Assembly: GCF_046630445.1 (NCBI RefSeq) | Contig: NC_092343.1 | Span: 137,323,501-137,387,500 of the forward strand | From: Rutidosis leptorrhynchoides | Taxonomy: Eukaryota; Streptophyta; Magnoliopsida; Asterales; Asteraceae | Direction: 5' to 3' | DNA: 64,000 bases | In this document: positions 49,848 to 61,200 of the stretch, in pieces | Position numbering within the stretch: the first letter of the stretch is position 1 | Layout: every line of letters starts with the position of its first letter | The notes under the pieces: generated by a model | Told to the model about the DNA's origin: nothing | The model's input: only the letters and a program-made list of their open reading frames with translations | Databases searched by the model: none | Program-made: the position numbers and the translations under genes

Positions 49848-49932
49848 AGCAGTTGAAGGTGTTGACGTATCTTCTGGAAATAAGTGCGGGTACTTCTTCT
49901 TCATCTGATCTTCTCATTCCCAGGTGAACTCG
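49848..49932 (-). pseudogene. Chromodomain fragment of T3 integrase
   Basis: The minus strand gives the last 28 or so codons of a Tekay integrase ([15 protein letters not shown] end, then PEDTSTPST-like tail), matching T5 61327-61411. It is cut at 49933 by LTR L4. Confidence 0.75.
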
Positions 49933-50850
49933 TGTCATAACCCAACCTTAACCATAAGGACGAATACAATAACATATGATTTCATCGCGAGGTATTGACC
50001 TCTATATGAGACATTCTTCAAAAACTGCATTCGTTTTTACAATACAAACCATAGCTTTTATTACAAATACAAGGTTTAAACAACTTAATAATGATTATCA
50101 TTTAGCGATAATCTTAGACTTACAAAATTTACATGAGATAATAACAATACGACCTCCAACATATTTTACATTACAAATCCTCCGATATGCAGTTTTATTT
50201 TTGACACAAATATGCATACTCAAGATCTTGCTTAAATTCAACATGTTGCAGCGGAAGCTTTTAGTTATTACCTGAGAATAAACATGCTTAAAACGTCAAC
50301 ATAAAGTTATTGAGATATAGGTTTAATGCCGGCAGCGTTATAAATATAGACCACAAGATTTCATATATAAACGTTTTAATAAAAATATTCTAAGTTGTTG
50401 AGCACTTGATAACCATACTTAACATTTAATCAACGTCGCATATTCCCTTTATTATGAAATCTTACTACACTGTACCAAGTGTAGTCACCGAAATGAAGTA
50501 ATGTGGAACCGTTAAATACTGGTCGTCCAATCCGGTTGGGATTGTCAGGCCTGATAGATCTATCAACAGGATTCGCGTTTACAATACCTCATGTAAATAA
50601 TAGTTACCAAGCTACAGGGAAGTATGCCAGTGGTACAACTCAACGTAGAATATATATTTTTAATCACTTGTGTCTATAACGTAAATCATAAAATGCATGT
50701 ATTCTCATCCCGAAATATTTAGAGTTTAAAAGTGGGACTATATACTCACTTTTGCCTTGAAGGTAATAAACACGACTTGGTCTCCGATTGATATCACAAA
50801 CCTAACCATATATATAATATATCAACATATTTTCTTTTTAAGTAATCGTT

Positions 50851-50946
<96 letters not shown>

Positions 50947-51480
50947 TTTTAATACTTTTAATATATAATACTCTTAGTCCGTAGTTAGCAGTCCGATGTT
51001 AGTGGTCCACAATTAGTTGCTTAAATAAAATAAATAAAGACCCCATCGTATTCGTATTGATCAGAATTAATCTCGACCCATGGTACCATGTTGTCAAGTG
51101 ACGTGTTGCGTACATAAAGTACCGTGTTGTCAAATGACGTGTTGCGTACAATCATGAGGTATTATGATTAATCTTCTCGTGTTGTTTACGGGTGGTCCTG
51201 AAATATATAAAATCAAATCAGAAGTAAATATATATTAAATATTATGTTAATTAGCCAAGATATGATTAATCCGATTTTGTCATAATATGATATATTACAG
51301 GTCTTGAAGTGTTTTTAAAAATCAAATTAGAAGGATCTATTTAGTTTACGAACAAGTTTGAAATCACTCAAACTATGTTCTTGTTGTTAAAATTTTACAA
51401 CACAAAATAAGATAGCTATATAAATATGAATCGAATAAGGTTATGAATAAGGTTACTACCTCAAGTTACTTGGACAAAGC
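49933..51480 (-). repeat. LTR L4, left 1.55 kb, another chromovirus subfamily
   Basis: It begins TGTCATAACCCAACC inside the T3 chromodomain; the flank ACTCG (49928-49932) is the candidate duplication. It has the U5 core (49997-50011) and hairpin GAGGT-ATTG-ACCTC (49989-50002), but differs strongly elsewhere from T1/T3/T5. It is cut at 51481 by T5. Contains a TA tract at 50862-50944. No gene. Confidence 0.75.
50862..50944. repeat. TA microsatellite in LTR L4
   Basis: About 80 bp of pure (TA)n preceded by a short CA run (ACACACACACAC). Confidence 0.95.
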
Positions 51481-54400
51481 TGTAGTGACCCGAACTTTTC
51501 CATGTTTATATATATTAATTGAGATTGATATTTACATGATTAAATGTTTCCAACATGTTAAGCAATCAAACTTGTTAAGACTTGATTAATTGAAATAGGT
51601 TTCATATAGACAATTGACCACCCAAGTTGACCGGTGATTCACGAACGTTAAAACTTGTAAAAACTATACGATGACATATATATGGTTATATATATAGTTA
51701 ACATGATTTTATTATAAGTATGTATCTCATTAGGTATTTTAACAATGAGTTATATACATAAAAATGAGACTATTAATTTAAGAAACTCGAAAACGATATA
51801 TATAACGATTATCGTTATAACAACGTCTTACTAGGTATATATGAATCATATTAAGATATTGATACACTTGGTTAATTATGTTAAATGATAAGTAAATATA
51901 TTATTAAGTGTATTAACAATGAAATGCATATGTAAAAATAAGACTACTAACTTAATGATTTCGAAACGAGACATATATGTAACGATTATCGTTGTAACGA
52001 TATTTAACTGTATATATATCATACTAAGATATATTATATATCATAATATCATGATAATATAACAATTTAACATCTCATTTGTTATAATAAACAATGGGTT
52101 AACAACATTTAACAAGATCGTTAACCTAAAGGTTTCAAAACAACACTTACATGTAACAACTAACGATGACTTAACGACTCAGTTAAAATGTATATACATG
52201 TAGTGTTTTAATATGTATTTATACACTTTTGAAAGACTTCAATACACTTATCAAAATACTTCTACTTAACAAAAATGCTTACAATTACATCCTCGTTCAG
52301 TTTCATCAACAATTCTACTCGTATGCACCCGTATTCGTACTCGTACAATACACAGCTTTTAGATGTATGTACTATTGGTATATACACTCCAATTATTAGC
52401 TCTTAGCAGCCCATGTGAGTCATCTAACACATGTGGGAACCATCATTTGGCAACTAGCATGAAATATCTCATAAAATTACAAAAATATGAGTAATCATTC
52501 ATGACTTATTTACATGAAAACAAAATTACATATCCTTTATATCTAATCCATACACCAACGACCAAAAACACCTACAAACACTTTAATTCTTCAATTTTCT
52601 TCATCTAATTGATCTCTCTTAAGTTCTATCTTCAAGTTCTAAGTGTTCTTCATATATTCTACAAGTTCTAGTTACATAAAATCAAGAATACTTTCAAGTT
52701 TGCTAGCTCACTTCCAATCTTGTAAGGTGATCATCCAACCTCAAGAAATCTTTGTTTCTTACAGTAGGTTATCATTCTAATACAAGGTAATAATCATATT
52801 CAAACTTTGGTTCAATTTCTATAACTATAATAATCTTATTTCAAGTGATGATCTTACTTGAACTTGTTTTCGTGTCATGATTCTGCTTCAAGAACTTCGA
52901 GCCATCCAAGGATCTGTTGAAGCTAGATCCATTTTTCTCTTTTCCAGTAGGTTTATCCAAGGAACTTAAGGTAGTAATGATGTTCATAACATCATTCGAT
53001 TCATACATATAAAGCTATCTTATTCGAAGGTTTAAACTTGTAATCACTAGAACATAGTTTAGTTAATTCTAAACTTGTTCGCAAACAAAAGTTAATCCTT
53101 CTAACTTGACTTTTAAAATCAACTAAACACATGTTCTATATCTATATGATATGCTAACTTAATGATTTAAAGCCTAGAAACACGAAAAACACCGTAAAAC
53201 CGGATTTACGCCGTCGTAGTAACATCGCGGGCTGTTTTGGGTTAGTTAATTAAAAACTATGATAAACTTTGATTTAAAAGTTGTTATTTTGAGAAAATGA
53301 TTTTTATTATGAACATGAAACTATATCCAAAAATTATGGTTAAACTCAAAGTGGAAGTATGTTTTCTAAAATGGTCATCTAGACGTCGTTCTTTCGACTG
53401 AAATGACTACCTTTACAAAACGACTTGTAACTTATTTTTCCGACTATAAACCTATACTTTTCTGTTTATATTCATAAAATATAGTTCAATATGAAACCAT
53501 AGCAATTTGATTCACTCAAAACGGATTTAAAATGAAGAAGTTATGGGTAAAACAAGATTGGATAATTTTTCTCATTTTAGCTACGTGAAAATTGGTAACA
53601 AATCTATTCCAACCATAACTTAATCAACTTGTATTGTATATTATGTAATCTTGAGATACCATAGACACGTATACAATGTTTCGACCTATCATGTCGACAC
53701 ATCTATATATATTTCGGAACAACCATAGACACTCTATATGTGAATGTTGGAGTTAGCTATACAGGGTTGAGGTTGATTCCAAAATATATATAGTTTGAGT
53801 TGTGATCAATACTGAGATACGTATACACTGGGTCGTGGATTGATTCAAGATAATATTTATCGATTTATTTCTGTACATCTAACTGTGGACAACTAGTTGT
53901 AGGTTACGAACGAGGACAGCTGACTTAATAAACTTAAAACATCAAAATATATTAAAAGTGTTGTAAATATATTTTGAACATACTTTGATATATATGTATA
54001 TATTGTTATAGGTTCGTGAATCAACCAGTGGCCAAGTCTTACTTCCCGACGAAGTAAAAATCTGTGAAGGTGAGTTATAGTCCCACTTTTAAAATCTAAT
54101 ATTTTTGGGATGAGAATACATGCAGGTTTTATAAATGATTTACAAAATAGACACAAGTACGTGAAACTACATTCTATGGTTGAATTATCGAAATCGAATA
54201 TGCCCCTTTTTATTAAGTCTGGTAATCTAAGAATTAGGGAACAGACACCCTAATTGACGCGAATCCTAAAGATAGATCTATCGGGCCCAACAAGCCCCAT
54301 CCAAAGTACCGGATGCTTTAGTACTTCGAAATTTATATCATATCCGAAGGGTGTCCCGGAATGATGGGGATATTCTTATATATGCATCTTGTTAATGTCG

Positions 54401-54897
54401 ATTACCAGGTGTTCACCATATGAATGATTTTTATCTCTATGTATGGGATGTGTATTGAAATATGAAATCTTGTGGTCTATTATTATGATTTGATATATAT
54501 AGGTTAAATCTATAACTCACCAACATTTTTGTTGACGTTTTAAGCATGTTTATTCTCAGGTGATTATTAAGAGCTTCCGCTATCGCATACTTAAATAAGG
54601 ACGAGATTTGGAGTCCATGCTTGTATGATATTGTGTAAAAACTGCATTCAAGAAACTTATTTTGTTGTAACATATTTGTATTGTAAACCATTATGTAATG
54701 GTCGTGTGTAAACGGGATATTTTAGATTATCATTATTCGATAATCTACGTAAAACTTTTTAAACCTTTATTGATGAAATAAAGGTTATGGTTTGTTTTAA
54801 AATGAATGCAGTCTTTGAAAAACGTCTCATATAGAGGTCAAAACCTCGCAACGAAATCAATTAATATGGAACGTTTTTAATCAATAAGAACGGGACA
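51481..54897 (+). repeat. 5' LTR of chromovirus T5 (3.42 kb)
   Basis: TGTAGTGACCCGAAC to GAACGGGACA. The U3 TA locus is short (51677-51702). TACGCCGTCGTAG at 53207-53219, GACGTC-containing block near 53390, U5 core 54825-54839, hairpin 54834-54847. It should hold the promoter, although no single TATA box stands out in such AT-rich sequence. No gene inside. Confidence 0.93.
54834..54847 (+). promoter_or_regulatory. Conserved U5 hairpin (T5 copy)
   Basis: GAGGTCAAAACCTC, a 5-bp stem with a 4-base loop, 50 bp before the LTR end. The same stem stands at the same place in T1 (39874-39887), T3 (46554-46567), L4 (49989-50002) and Y (27814-27828) with different loops, and in X (20539-20552) with a G-U pair. 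Possible RNA structure in the packaged or terminated transcript. Confidence 0.5.
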
Positions 54898-54904
54898 TTT
54901 CAGT

Positions 54905-54916
54905 TGGTATCCGAGC
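54905..54916 (+). promoter_or_regulatory. Primer-binding site of T5
   Basis: TGGTATCCGAGC, 7 bases after the LTR end. It matches the iMet tRNA-type site with one difference, identical to T1. Between it and ORF1 lie about 195 bases with a donor-like TTAGTGAGTCTGG. Confidence 0.88.
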
Positions 54917-55111
54917 GTAGGTCTTAGAGAACCAGAATTTTGCATTAGTGTGTCTTATCGAGTTTGTTAGGATGCATTAGTGAGTCTGGACTTCGACCGT
55001 GTTTACTTGAAAAATGATTGCTTAACAAATTTTGTTGGAAATTATAAATTTTTAACATGTGAATATTATGTGATATATTAATCTCTTAACGCGTTTGATA
55101 TTATGTGATAG

Positions 55112-55726
55112 ATGTCTACCTCTAGAACAAGTCCCATTGACTCACCTAATAATAATAAAGAGTCAAATGTAAATTGGAATGATTCGTGGACTGATTCACA
55201 AGTTCCCAAAGAGGAACCGGAAGAAGAGTCGGAACCGGAAGAAGAATCGGAACCGGAAGAAGAATCGGAACTGGATGAAGAAATAGAACCGGTGGGGGAA
55301 ATAATAAAATGGTTAAGTAAAATAAAATCCTCAACCAACCGACCAAGGTTAATTATGGTCAATGGTGTTTCCGCCAAGGAAGCAAAATATTGGGAGGATT
55401 ACCAATTCTCCGATGAATCGAATTCTGACGAGAATTCCGATGATGTTATAGAAATTACCCCAACTGAATTTAAAAAGGCAAAAAAAAATAATAAGGGAAA
55501 GGGCATAAAAACAGAGAAATCTAATTCCAACCCCGATGAACTTTATATGTATCGTCAACCCCCGAAGTCCTTAAGTTGTAACAATGACCCGGGAACCTCT
55601 AAACCACCAGGTTTTTCTAAACTAATGTGGAAAACGACGGCTCGTATTAGGGGAACATCATATATCCCTAGAAACTTGGCAAAACGATCCAAAACCGAAG
55701 AAGAAGAAACAAGCGAGTCGGAATAA
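55112..55726 (+). CDS. Leader ORF1 of chromovirus T5: acidic protein with SUMO-interaction-like motif
   Basis: An open frame of 204 codons, with ATG directly after GTGATAG. Residues 33-60 are an acidic repeat of Glu-Pro-Glu-Glu-Glu-Ser units. Residues 82-118 are the best conserved part against T1 (VNGVSAKEAKYWEDYQFSDE, then DENSDDVIEIT, where VIEI at 112-115 with upstream acidic residues fits a SUMO-interacting motif). The C-terminal part has TTARIRGTSYIPR and an acidic tail. No transmembrane segment or enzyme motif. It precedes the F-box ORF by 137 bases. Function unknown; conservation of the frame in two elements argues that it is a real protein. Confidence 0.72.
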   Translation: MSTSRTSPIDSPNNNKESNVNWNDSWTDSQVPKEEPEEESEPEEESEPEEESELDEEIEPVGEIIKWLSKIKSSTNRPRLIMVNGVSAKEAKYWEDYQFSDESNSDENSDDVIEITPTEFKKAKKNNKGKGIKTEKSNSNPDELYMYRQPPKSLSCNNDPGTSKPPGFSKLMWKTTARIRGTSYIPRNLAKRSKTEEEETSESE

Positions 55727-55863
55727 GATAGTTGTATTCGTGTGGTGTAATATATGTAATATAGTGTGCTTATGCTTTATGATATATGTAAAAATTGCTT
55801 GTATTAATAAGTATTTTTTTTATGAATCTAACTCTTGTCTATTTTACAGTATAAAAACACAAA

Positions 55864-56547
55864 ATGGATAGACAACCCAATATTTTAATAGACCTACCCG
55901 GAGACTTGATTGATGAAATCTTGTCTAGAGTCGGTCAGAATTCTTCGGCACAACTATTTAAGGCGAGATCAGTTTGTAAGACATTCGAAGAACGTTCTAA
56001 GAATGCCTTGGTTTATAAAAGGCTTTCGTTCGAAAGATGGGGGATATCACATTGGGAAATCTATAAGTTACGATGTGTTTACTTTGACGCATATATTGCG
56101 GGGAACCGAAATGCTATTTTACGCAATGGGTTAAGAAATTATTTTGACTCAATATATCCGAATATTGGACTTCGTGATTTAGAAAAAGCGGCTAACATGC
56201 AACATAAAGAAGCATGTTATGCTTACGGATTAGTAATGTTCGCTTCTCACCAAAGTGAGAACAAGAACATCGAGCTACAACTATTAAACAAAACGTTCCC
56301 ACAAGTGAAGGAGTCGGTAATTGGGGTAAGAAATGAGGTTTTTAGATTGTTACGGGACTGTTGGACATTACGTAACCCTCGTCCCTTTGACGACGTTACA
56401 ACACGCTATCTTATCAACGGCCATAAGGGTTATGTTCCACAAGACCAAGGATGGGAAGTAATCCTAGTAAAACCAGAATGCATGACTTGTTTCTGGACGT
56501 ATGAATTACGTGTCTTTATTGCATTTGCTGAACGACTTGTGTACTAG
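55864..56547 (+). CDS. F-box protein with Sel1-like segment, carried by chromovirus T5
   Basis: An intact frame of 227 residues. An F-box at residues 8-50 (LPGDLIDEILSRVGQNSS, then VCKTFEE) should bind SKP1 of an SCF ubiquitin ligase. Residues about 80-127 form a Sel1-like helical repeat (AGNRNAILRNGLRNYF, AANMQHKEACYAYGLVMFA). The C-terminus has C206-x2-C209-x-W211 before TYELRVF. This order, F-box, Sel1-like, terminal CxxCxW, matches the plant At2g35280-like F-box family. The ATG is preceded by the acceptor-like TTGTCTATTTTACAG. It lies between ORF1 and gag inside the element, as in T1, so it is part of the element and not a host gene beside it. Its target is unknown. Confidence 0.85.
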   Translation: MDRQPNILIDLPGDLIDEILSRVGQNSSAQLFKARSVCKTFEERSKNALVYKRLSFERWGISHWEIYKLRCVYFDAYIAGNRNAILRNGLRNYFDSIYPNIGLRDLEKAANMQHKEACYAYGLVMFASHQSENKNIELQLLNKTFPQVKESVIGVRNEVFRLLRDCWTLRNPRPFDDVTTRYLINGHKGYVPQDQGWEVILVKPECMTCFWTYELRVFIAFAERLVY

Positions 56548-56888
56548 CTAGAATTATCATCACAACCATCTTGTATCAAATTTATTGTGTGCTATATTTC
56601 ATGCTATATGTAAAATAAGCGGTATTGTAAGTTTGTAAAATATTGTGTAAAAGTTTGAACGCGAAATATTATTATAATCAGTTTTTCATATAGAATTGTA
56701 GTAGTTGAATTGTATATTAGCTACTAAGTATGAACTTAACGGGTAGGTACTACCCGAATTTAAACTTATAAAATGCTAATATGAAGAAAAAGCTTTTATA
56801 AATGAGTTCATATTATGCTACGAAATACTATTAACTACTCTTAATATTCTGTATGATTAACTTGTTCCATTTGACTATTTTGAAGGAA
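56548..56888 (+). other. Spacer between F-box and gag in T5
   Basis: About 340 bp, noncoding, conserved with T1. It has a donor-like ATTGTAAGTTTG near 56623, the hairpin GGGTAGGTACTACCC near 56740, and a T-rich stretch ending GACTATTTTGAAG before the gag ATG. Confidence 0.5.
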
Positions 56889-58220
56889 ATGGCACCGACT
56901 ACTCGACACACCGTGAATATGAATGAAGAGGAATTCCGTACTTTTCTAGCTTCAAACATAGCCGCAGTACAGGCTGCGCTACATACCAACAATAACCTTG
57001 GATCTGGCAGTACAGGAAATCGTGTAGGATGCACCTATAAAGAATTCACTGCCTGCAAACCTTTGGAATTTGATGGAACCGAAGGACCGATCGGATTGAA
57101 ACGGTGGACCGAGAAGGTCGAATCGGTGTTTGCCATAAGTAAGTGTACTGAAGAGGACAAAGTGAAGTACGCTACGCATACCTTCACAGGTTCTGCGTTA
57201 ACATGGTGGAATACCTATCTAGAGCAAGTGGGACAAGATGATGCTTACGCACTACCGTGGTCAGCATTCAAGCACTTGATGAACGAGAAGTACCGTCCCA
57301 GAACCGAGGTCAATAAGCTCAAGACAGAACTTAGAGGGTTACGAACCCAAGGATTTGATATTACCACGTACGAAATACGATTCACAGAATTGTGCCTATT
57401 GTGTTCGGGAGCATTCGAAGATGAGGAAGAGAAGATCGACGCGTTTGTGAAAGGATTACCAGAAAGAATCCAAGAAGATATAAGTTCACACGAGCCCGCC
57501 TCCATACAACAGGCATGTAGAATGGCTCACAAACTAGTGAACCAGATTGAAGAAAGAATTAAAGAACAGACTGCTGAAGAGGCCAATGTGAAGCAAGTCA
57601 AAAGAAAGTGGGAGGAAAACGGTGATAAGAATCACCAATACAACAACAACAGCAATTACAACAATAATCGTAACAATTATCCCAACAATCGCAACATCAA
57701 TCGCAACTACAACAAATGGCCCAACAACAACAACAACAACAACAACAACTACAACAATCATCCCAACAACAATAATAACCGCAACAACAGCAACAATCAG
57801 AAGCAGCAATGCCAAAGGTGTGAAAAGTATCACTCGGGGTTCTGCACCAAATTTTGCAACAAGTGTAAAAGAAATGGTCATAGCGCGGCGAAGTGTGAGG
57901 TCTACGGACCAGGGGTTAATAGAACGAAAGGAACAAATGGTGTCGGAACGAGTAATGGCGGAGCAAGTAGTGTCGGAGCAAGTTATGCCAATGTAGTTTG
58001 TTATAAATGTGGAAAATCAGGCCACATTATTAGAAATTGCCCAAACCAGGAGAACACGAATGGACAAGGCCGCGGAAGAGTTTTCAATATTAATGCGGCA
58101 GAGGCACAGGAAGACCCGGAGCTTGTTACGGGTACGTTTCTTATTGACAATAAATCTGCTTACGTTTTATTTGATTCGGGTGCGGATAGAAGCTATATGG
58201 TAAATTTTTACTCGAATTAG
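56889..58220 (+). CDS. Chromovirus gag with start of protease (T5)
   Basis: The start is taken at the ATG of MAPTTRHTVNMNEEEF (56889); an in-frame upstream ATG at 56853 lies in the spacer. The capsid-like core includes PLEFDGTEGPIGLKRWTEKV, ALTWWNTYLEQVGQD and FKHLMNEKYRPRTEV. An Asn-rich linker of AAC repeats follows (57640-57800), then two CX2CX4HX4C knuckles (CNKCKRNGHSAAKC at residue 323; CYKCGKSGHIIRNC at 371). The protease begins with the catalytic DSGAD at residue 429 and is cut short, because a 49-bp deletion at 58197 shifts the frame and gives a stop at 58218. Gag itself should be functional. Confidence 0.9.
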   Translation: MAPTTRHTVNMNEEEFRTFLASNIAAVQAALHTNNNLGSGSTGNRVGCTYKEFTACKPLEFDGTEGPIGLKRWTEKVESVFAISKCTEEDKVKYATHTFTGSALTWWNTYLEQVGQDDAYALPWSAFKHLMNEKYRPRTEVNKLKTELRGLRTQGFDITTYEIRFTELCLLCSGAFEDEEEKIDAFVKGLPERIQEDISSHEPASIQQACRMAHKLVNQIEERIKEQTAEEANVKQVKRKWEENGDKNHQYNNNSNYNNNRNNYPNNRNINRNYNKWPNNNNNNNNNYNNHPNNNNNRNNSNNQKQQCQRCEKYHSGFCTKFCNKCKRNGHSAAKCEVYGPGVNRTKGTNGVGTSNGGASSVGASYANVVCYKCGKSGHIIRNCPNQENTNGQGRGRVFNINAAEAQEDPELVTGTFLIDNKSAYVLFDSGADRSYMVNFYSN

Positions 58221-61200
58221 CAAATGGTAAATTAATTTCAGCAGATAATATATATCGGAATCGAGAAATTAAACTGGTTAGCGAAACATTTAAGATTGAT
58301 TTGATACCAGTAGAGTTAGGGAGTTTTGATGCGATAATCGGTATGGACTGGTTGAAAGAAGTGAAAGCAGAGATCGTTTGTTACAAAAATGCAATTCGCA
58401 TTATACGAGAAAAAGGAAAACCCTTAATGGTGTACGCAGAAAAGGGCAACACGAAGCTACATCTTATTAGTAATTTGAAGGCATAAAAACTAATAAGAAA
58501 AGGTTGCTATGCTGTTCTAGCACACGTCGAGAAAGTACAAACTGAAGAAAAGAGCATCAATGATGTTCCCGTCGCAAAAGAATTTCCCGATGTATTTCCG
58601 AAAGAATTACCGGGATTACCCCCACATCGATCCGTTGAATTTCAAATAGATCTTGTACCAGGAGCTGCACCAATAGCTCATGCTCCTTACATACTCGCAC
58701 CCAACGAGATGAAAGAACTGCAAAGCCAATTACAAGAACTTTTAGAGCGTGGTTTCATTCGACCAAGCACATCACCGTGGGGAGCTCCTGTTTTCTTTGT
58801 CAAGAAGAAAGATGGTACATTTAGGTTGTGTATCGACTACCGAGAGTTGAACAAACTTACCATCAAGAACCGCTACCCACTACCAAGAATCGACGACTTA
58901 TTTGATCAACTACAAGGCTCGTCTGTTTATTCAAAGATTGACTTACGTTCCGGGTATCATCAAATGCGGGTGAAAGAAGATGATATTCCAAAGACTGCTT
59001 TCAGAACACATTACAGTCATTACGAGTTTATGGTCATGCCGTTTGGTTTAACTAATGCACCAGCTGTGTTCATGGACCTTATGAACCGAGTGTGTGGACC
59101 ATACCTTGACAAGTTTGTCATTGTTTTCATTGATGACATACTTATTTACTCAAAGAATGACCAAGAACACGGTGAACATTTGAGAAAGGTGTTAGAAGTA
59201 TTGAGGAAGGAAGAATTGTACGCTAAGTTTTCAAAGTGTGCATTTTGGTTGGAAGAAGTTCAATTCCTCGGTCACATAGTGAACAAAGAAGGTATTAAGG
59301 TGGATCCGGCAAAGATAGAAACTGTTGAAAAGTGGGAAACCCCGAAAACTCTAAAATACATACGCCAGTTTTTAGGACTAGCTGGTTACTACAGAAGGTT
59401 CATCCAAGACTTTTCCAGAATAGCAAAACCCTTGACTGCATTAACGCATAAAGGGAAGAAATTTGAATGGAATGATGAACAAGAGGAAGCGTTTCAGTTA
59501 TGGAAGAAAAAGCTAACTACGGCACCTATATTGTCATTGCCTGAAGGGAATGATGATTTTGTGATTTATTGTGACGCATCAAAGCAAGGTCTCGGTTGTG
59601 TATTAATGCAATGAACGAAGGTGATTGCTTATGCGTCTAGACAATTGAAGATTCACGAACAAAATTATACGACGCATGATTTGGAATTAGGCGCGGTTGT
59701 TTTTGCATTAAAGACTTGGAGGCACTACTTATATGGGGTCAAAAGTATTATATATACCGACCACAAAAGTCTTCAACACATATTTAATCAGAAACAACTG
59801 AATATGAGGCAGCGTAGGTGGATTGAATTATTGAATGATTACGACTTTGAGATTCGTTACCACCCGGGGAAGGCAAATGTGGTAGCCGATGCCTTGAGCA
59901 GGAAGGACAGAGAACCCATTCGAGTAAAATCTATGAATATAATGATTCATAATAACCTTACTACTCAAATAAAGGAGGCGCAACAAGGAGTTTTAAAAGA
60001 GGGAAATTTAAAGGATGAAATACCTAAAGGATCGGAGAAGCATCTTAATATTCGGGAAGACGGAACCCGGTATAGGGCTGAAAGGATTTGGGTACCAAAA
60101 TTTGGAGATATGAGAGAAATGGTACTTAGAGAAGCTCATAAAACCAGATACTCTATACATCCTGGAACGGGGAAGATGTACAAGGATCTCAAGAAACATT
60201 TTTGGTGGCCGGGTATGAAAGCCGATGTTGCTAAATACGTAGGAGAATGTTTGACGTGTTCTAAGGTCAAAGCTGAGCATCAGAAACCATCAGGTCTACT
60301 TCAACAACCCGAAATCCCAGAATGGAAATGGGAAAACATTACCATGGATTTCATCACTAAATTGCCAAGGACTGCAAGTGGTTTTGATACTATTTGGGTA
60401 ATAGTTGATCGTCTCACCAAATCAGCACACTTCCTGCCAATAAGAGAAGATGACAAGATGGAGAAATTAGCACGACTGTATTTGAAGGAAGTCGTCTCCA
60501 GACATGGAATACCAATCTCTATTATCTCTGATAGGGATGGCAGATTTATTTCAAGATTCTGGCAGACATTACAGCAAGCATTAGGAACTCGTCTAGACAT
60601 GAGTACTGCCTATCATCCACAAACTGATGGGCAGAGCGAAAGGACGATACAAACGCTTGAAGACATGCTACGAGCATGTGTTGTTGATTTCGGAAACAGT
60701 TGGGATCGACATCTACCGTTAGCAGAATTTTCCTACAACAACAGCTACCATTCAAGCATTAAGATGGCGCCGTTTGAAGCACTTTATGGTAGAATGTGCA
60801 GGTCTCCGATTTATTGGAGTGAAGTGGGGGATAGACAGATTACGGGTCCGGAGATTATACAAGAAACTACCGAGAAGATCATCCAAATTCAACAACGGTT
60901 GAAAACCGCCCAAAGTCGAAAAAAGAGCTACGCTGACATTAAAAGAAAAGATATAGAATTTGAAATTGGAGAGATGGTCATGCTTAAAGTTGCACCTTGG
61001 AAAGGTGTTGTTCGATTTGGTAAACGAGGGAAATTAAATCCAAGGTATATTGGACCATTCAAGATTATTGATCGTGTCGGATCAGTAGCTTACCGACTTG
61101 AGTTACCTCAACAACTCGCAGCTGTACATAACACTTTCCACGTCTCGAATTTGAAGAAATGTTTTGCTAAAGAAGATCTCACTATTTCGTTAGATGAAAT

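Larger units (their letters stand above)
46504..49932 (-). mobile_element. Chromovirus T3, 3' end (LTR plus chromodomain fragment)
   Basis: On the minus strand a chromodomain fragment (49932-49848) leads to a PPT (about 49829-49810) and a complete 3' LTR (49809-46504). It is inserted in LTR T2; the flank TGAAA (46499-46503) is the candidate duplication. The rest of the element would lie to the right, beyond LTR L4. Confidence 0.85.
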
